In this document: positions 61,270-64,000 of the stretch, in pieces | Layout of the letters: every line of letters starts with the position of its first letter | How positions within the stretch are numbered: position 1 is the first letter of the stretch | DNA from: Streptomyces sp. CBMA123 | GTDB lineage: Bacteria; Actinomycetota; Actinomycetes; Streptomycetales; Streptomycetaceae | Assembly (NCBI RefSeq): GCF_014596465.1 | Contig: NZ_MECK01000610.1 | Location: 1-64,000, forward strand | Direction: 5' to 3' | DNA length: 64,000 nucleotides | Notes under the pieces: model-generated | Databases searched by the model: none | What the model was told of the DNA's origin: nothing | The model's input: the letters and a program-made list of their open reading frames with translations, nothing else | Position numbers and translations under genes: made by a program

Positions 61270-61599
61270 CGGGAGTTGCTGCTCCTGGCGCCGGACCCCG
61301 GGGTGTTGGTAGCACCGCCGGGGTCAACTGTTTTCTGTTGAGGTTACGGAACGTACCACGGTGCTCACAGCCGCTTCAGCGCTTTTCCGCAACGGGACTG
61401 AGGGAACGTCGCAGCAGTGCGCCTGGTGTCCGGACCTGCACGGATGAGTAGCAGTACTGATGCGACGGCCGGAACGGATCGGCGAGGTTCTCCCCGTCCT
61501 CACCAGCCGCACCGTCCGGAAAACCGTCGTGTCCGCAGCGAGCCTGACCCCTGCCCGTCACCTCCTGGCCCGCCGACTCCCCGCCCAGCGGCGGCGACC
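61270..61599. other. Intergenic region between the fused HTH gene and a transposase relic
   Basis: About 330 bp with no supported gene. The last ~120 bp may be the decayed 5' part of the transposase fragment that follows. Confidence 0.4.
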
Positions 61600-61945
61600 C
61601 CAAGCCGCTGTGGCTGTGGTGGTCACGGGCCACGGCCGGCCCCGCGGAGACCGACCTGGCCTGGCAGGCATTCCTGCGCAGGTTCGACATCGAGCACTTC
61701 CTCAGGATGATCAAGCAGACACCGGGCTGGACCGCTCCGAGACCGCGGGAAGCCGAGGCGGCGGACCGCTGGACCTGGCTGATCGTCACCGCCCGCACCC
61801 AGCTGCGCCTCGCCCGCTCTCCGACCCCGCCCTGCGACGGCCCCGGGAGAAGCCGGCCGAACCGAACAAGCTCACCCCCGCACGAGTCCGACGCGGGTTC
61901 CGGCACCTGCACGCCAGAACACGAAACCCCGCCAAACGGGACGAA
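61600..61945 (+). pseudogene. DDE transposase C-terminal fragment, frameshifted
   Basis: One plus frame reads KPLWLWWSRATAGPAETDLA, FLRRFDIEHFLRMIKQTPGW and DRWTWLIVTARTQLRLAR. After a frame change near 61815 it continues RPREKPAEPNKLTPARVRRG then FRHLHART. This is the C-terminal half of a DDE transposase of the type frequent in streptomycetes, with the E of EHFLRMIKQ the third catalytic acid. It lacks the N-terminus and is frameshifted. Confidence 0.7.
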
Positions 61946-62209
61946 TCACAAGCTGGGGCGCTGCAACGACTCCCAGAACCCTGGCGCTGTCCCTTCCGTA
62001 TCCCTCCCTCGTCCCCGGATGACCGGTCGGGTGTCCCAAGCCGCAGGTCAGCGCCCTGGGACGAGCAGAGACATCCCCTGCCAACGTCCCAGCGGGCCAA
62101 ACGGGCTCGCGCCTGGTGCAGAGTCCTCCCTGTCGGCTCCGGGGTGGACCGACGGATCACAGGGCGAGCCGGGCGACAGCGGCCGGCGTCCTGGCTACGG
62201 AGGATCGCG

Positions 62210-62608
62210 ATGAACGTCATGAAGAAGGCCACTCTCGCGGTGGCCGCGACCCTGCTCCTCGCCACCGGTGGCATCGCCACCGCCGGCACCGCGTCGGCGG
62301 CGACCCCGATCAGCTGCGCCGGCCGTGAGTACGAGCAGGGCGGCGCGCCGTACAAGCCCTCCGAGTCGGACAAGCACTTCGGCTTCTACAACGGCTACAC
62401 CGAGACCCCGTCCCCGAACACCTTCAGCTGGGCCACCGTCGAGGCGCAGTGCCTGCTCAACACGATCGGCAGCAACCTGACCGTGGACGGCTACTACGGG
62501 CCGAAGACGCAGGACGCTGTGCGCGGCGTCCAGAACACGCAGAGCCTGACCCCGGACGGCTTCGTCGGCCCCGACACCTGGCCCGCGCTGCGCTTCGTCG
62601 CCTGGTGA
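62210..62608 (+). CDS. Secreted peptidoglycan-binding-type protein 1
   Basis: A protein of 132 residues with GGAGG 6 nt before the ATG. A signal peptide, KKATLAVAATLLLATGGIAT, ends near SASA. The mature chain has cysteines in ISCAGREY and EAQCLLN and ends with the peptidoglycan-binding pattern LTVDGYYGPKTQDAVRGVQN, GFVGPDTWPALR. The D-G-x-Y/F-G-x-K/Q-T and G-x-V-G-P/R-N/D-T-W motifs define this small three-helix domain. It has no catalytic domain, so binding to the wall is the expected role. Confidence 0.85.
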   Translation: MNVMKKATLAVAATLLLATGGIATAGTASAATPISCAGREYEQGGAPYKPSESDKHFGFYNGYTETPSPNTFSWATVEAQCLLNTIGSNLTVDGYYGPKTQDAVRGVQNTQSLTPDGFVGPDTWPALRFVAW

Positions 62609-62729
62609 TCCCCCCTCAGGTCCCGGCGGCCCAGGACCCGGGCCGCCGGTGGGGCACCTCCGGCCGGCCGAAAGTCGCGAGAGTCCGGCCGAAATTCCGT
62701 GCACGACCGCCGTTCCCAGGGTGTTCGTC

Positions 62730-63101
62730 ATGACCAGGTTCCGGCGCCGGGTGGCCGCCGCCACCGCATCTGCTGCCATCGCCCTGGGAGGCGTGGTGGC
62801 CCTGGCCCCGCAGGCGTCCGCGGACGGGTTTTGCAGCTACCTCCCGGACGGCGCCAGGCCCGACGTGTACCCGAACCAGAACAACGACGCGGTCAAGCAG
62901 GCCCAGTGCCTGATCCTCTTCGAGAGCGGCTTCGGGATGAACAACGCCGTGCAGATAGACGGCAAGTACGGCCAGCAGACCTACGACGGCGTGATCTGGG
63001 TCCAGCACTGCAACGGGCTGTCGGAGGACGGCATCGTCGGCCCCAACACCTGGGAGAAGCTCTACCACCCGAACTACGCGTGCCAGCGGTTCGACAACTG
63101 A
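62730..63101 (+). CDS. Secreted peptidoglycan-binding-type protein 2
   Basis: A protein of 123 residues from the ATG at 62730 (AGGGTG upstream). A signal peptide, RVAAATASAAIALGGVVALA, ends near QASA. The mature part reads FCSYLPDGARPDVYPN, AVKQAQCLILFESGFG, IDGKYGQQTYDGVIWVQHC and DGIVGPNTWEKLY, the same domain as its neighbours with four cysteines that may pair outside the cell. It follows gene 1 by about 120 bp in the same direction. Confidence 0.85.
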   Translation: MTRFRRRVAAATASAAIALGGVVALAPQASADGFCSYLPDGARPDVYPNQNNDAVKQAQCLILFESGFGMNNAVQIDGKYGQQTYDGVIWVQHCNGLSEDGIVGPNTWEKLYHPNYACQRFDN

Positions 63102-63169
63102 CCGTTCCGGGCAGCACCGACGGCCGACGCGGGACCCGCCCGGCCCCCCACCACTCGAAGGGCAGACTC

Positions 63170-63574
63170 ATGAAGGCAGCAGGCAAGCGTGCCGTACGTA
63201 ACACCGCGATGCTCGGCGCGGTGGTGGCAGCCGTCGCAGGACTGACCGCAACGCCGGCCCAGGCGGACTACAACTACTGGCAGGCCTGCATGCAGGAGGT
63301 CGGCAGCTACCACTACCTGGGCTGGGACCTCCCGAACGTGACGCTCGGCAAGGGCTCGGGCGGCGTCTGCGTCAAGGAGCTGCAGTCCGATCTCGTGCAG
63401 CTGGGCCTCGTCCCGAGCCAGGACGTCGCCAACTTCGTGGACGGCGACTTCGGCGGCAAGACGTACGACGCGGTCGTGGCCTACCAGCAGAAGTACTCCG
63501 ACGCCGGCGGCGTGGACGGCCTGGTCGGACGGAACACCTGGCACGGCCTGATCGCACGGACCGAGTTCGAGTAG
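63170..63574 (+). CDS. Secreted peptidoglycan-binding-type protein 3
   Basis: A protein of 134 residues from the ATG at 63170 with GAAGGG upstream. A signal peptide, TAMLGAVVAAVAGLTATPAQ, is followed by DYNYWQACMQEVGSYHYLGW. The peptidoglycan-binding pattern then reads GVCVKELQSDLVQLGL, VDGDFGGKTYDAVVAYQQ and DGLVGRNTWHGLI. It shares layout with genes 1 and 2 but low overall identity, so the cluster arose by old duplications. Such wall-binding peptides may take part in phage, hydrolase or amidase control at the envelope. Confidence 0.85.
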   Translation: MKAAGKRAVRNTAMLGAVVAAVAGLTATPAQADYNYWQACMQEVGSYHYLGWDLPNVTLGKGSGGVCVKELQSDLVQLGLVPSQDVANFVDGDFGGKTYDAVVAYQQKYSDAGGVDGLVGRNTWHGLIARTEFE

Positions 63575-64000
63575 GCCTCCCGGACGGCGCGGGCGGCGGC
63601 CGGGATCGGGGTCGAGGTCGTGCCGGAGGTGTCTGCGGACGGCGCCGCCCCGCCGATGCCCAGTGCGGGCGGCGGGGCGGCGGGGCGGCGGAAAGGCTGG
63701 TTTGGTCAGTTGGCGGCTTCCGTGAGCTCTTGGTCGAACGCGATGGTGATGAACTCCGTGGGGCCGGGTGCGGCCAGGCCGGCCGTCGTGCGCGGGAGCC
63801 GCCGTCGACGGCTTCGACGCGGCGACGTTCACTGATGCGGTTGCGCACGGGGCCGGGTCGGCTGGCCGCGGCCCTGCGTCAGCTCGTCCGGTGTGCGGTG
63901 GCGTGTTGCCTGGTGTCAGCTGCGGGCGGTCTCGGGGCCGGGTGCGGCGGAGAGGGTGAAGGAGAGCAGGGCGGTGGCGGTGAAGTCGTCTGCGGATTCG
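63575..64000. other. Right-end region without a supported gene
   Basis: About 425 bp. A short minus-strand frame just inside the gap (63709-63800) reads LAAPGPTEFITIAFDQELTE then AAN and stop, which could be the end of a gene, but upstream of it the frame hits a stop within ~45 codons. Nothing else is convincing. A gene entering from the right edge cannot be excluded. Confidence 0.3.

Noticed and set aside
1-64000. tRNA or rRNA genes, tmRNA, cas genes and riboswitches
   Set aside because: None recognised on either strand; a covariance-model or HMM scan would be needed to exclude small RNAs.

Overview
The window is GC-rich DNA (about 70%) with GTG and TTG starts, Shine-Dalgarno-led translational coupling and many secreted proteins. 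It points to a streptomycete-type actinomycete (Streptomyces or Kitasatospora). A two-gene ParA/ParB operon, a plasmid-type helix-turn-helix protein, a helicase with helicase-associated domains, several recombinase and transposase relics, decayed CRISPR pieces and a polymorphic toxin suggest a linear plasmid or an accessory chromosome arm. No rRNA, tRNA or core metabolic operon was seen.

Layout. 0-5.2 kb: relics of an IS5-type transposase, a tyrosine recombinase, a PCu(A)C-like protein and a Tn3-type transposase surround a molybdopterin oxidoreductase/membrane protein pair and a beta-propeller/TIG protein. 5.2-12.7 kb: a large LuxR-type ATPase regulator, then a co-directional cassette of three SRPBCC paralogues, an MFS exporter and a carotenoid oxygenase, closed by a strong hairpin. 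13.0-21.6 kb (minus strand): a chain of six genes including a DEAD/DEAH helicase and a translationally coupled HTH/785-residue pair. 21.7-25.9 kb: a small membrane protein coupled to a Ser/Thr kinase, then a divergent Lrp-type regulator and short-chain dehydrogenase. 26.5-28.35 kb: parA-parB, in which ParA carries its Walker A block in the wrong place, ended by a perfect 42-nt palindrome.

28.4-43.7 kb is the oddest part. It holds a broken caspase-like/pYEATS gene, an HhH membrane protein, a decayed type I-E CRISPR array, a 1349-residue SF1 helicase with a long coiled coil, and three near-identical CRISPR leaders each followed by only one or two 29-nt repeats. A fourth leader end is fused to a second pYEATS fragment. 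Interleaved are a 1342-residue secreted repeat protein, a polysaccharide deacetylase, a frameshifted HNH gene and a NUDIX gene. No cas gene is present. It looks like a CRISPR/defence locus broken up by insertions.

43.7-57 kb: two divergent secreted giants, an FG-GAP/lectin-like protein and an RHS-Hint polymorphic toxin with a GTGA-coupled candidate immunity gene. 57-61.9 kb: an intact IS3-family element next to a truncated integrase, more recombinase and transposase relics, a small hypothetical gene and a possible HTH fusion. 62.2-63.6 kb: three tandem small secreted peptidoglycan-binding-type proteins. The last 0.4 kb has no gene I can support.
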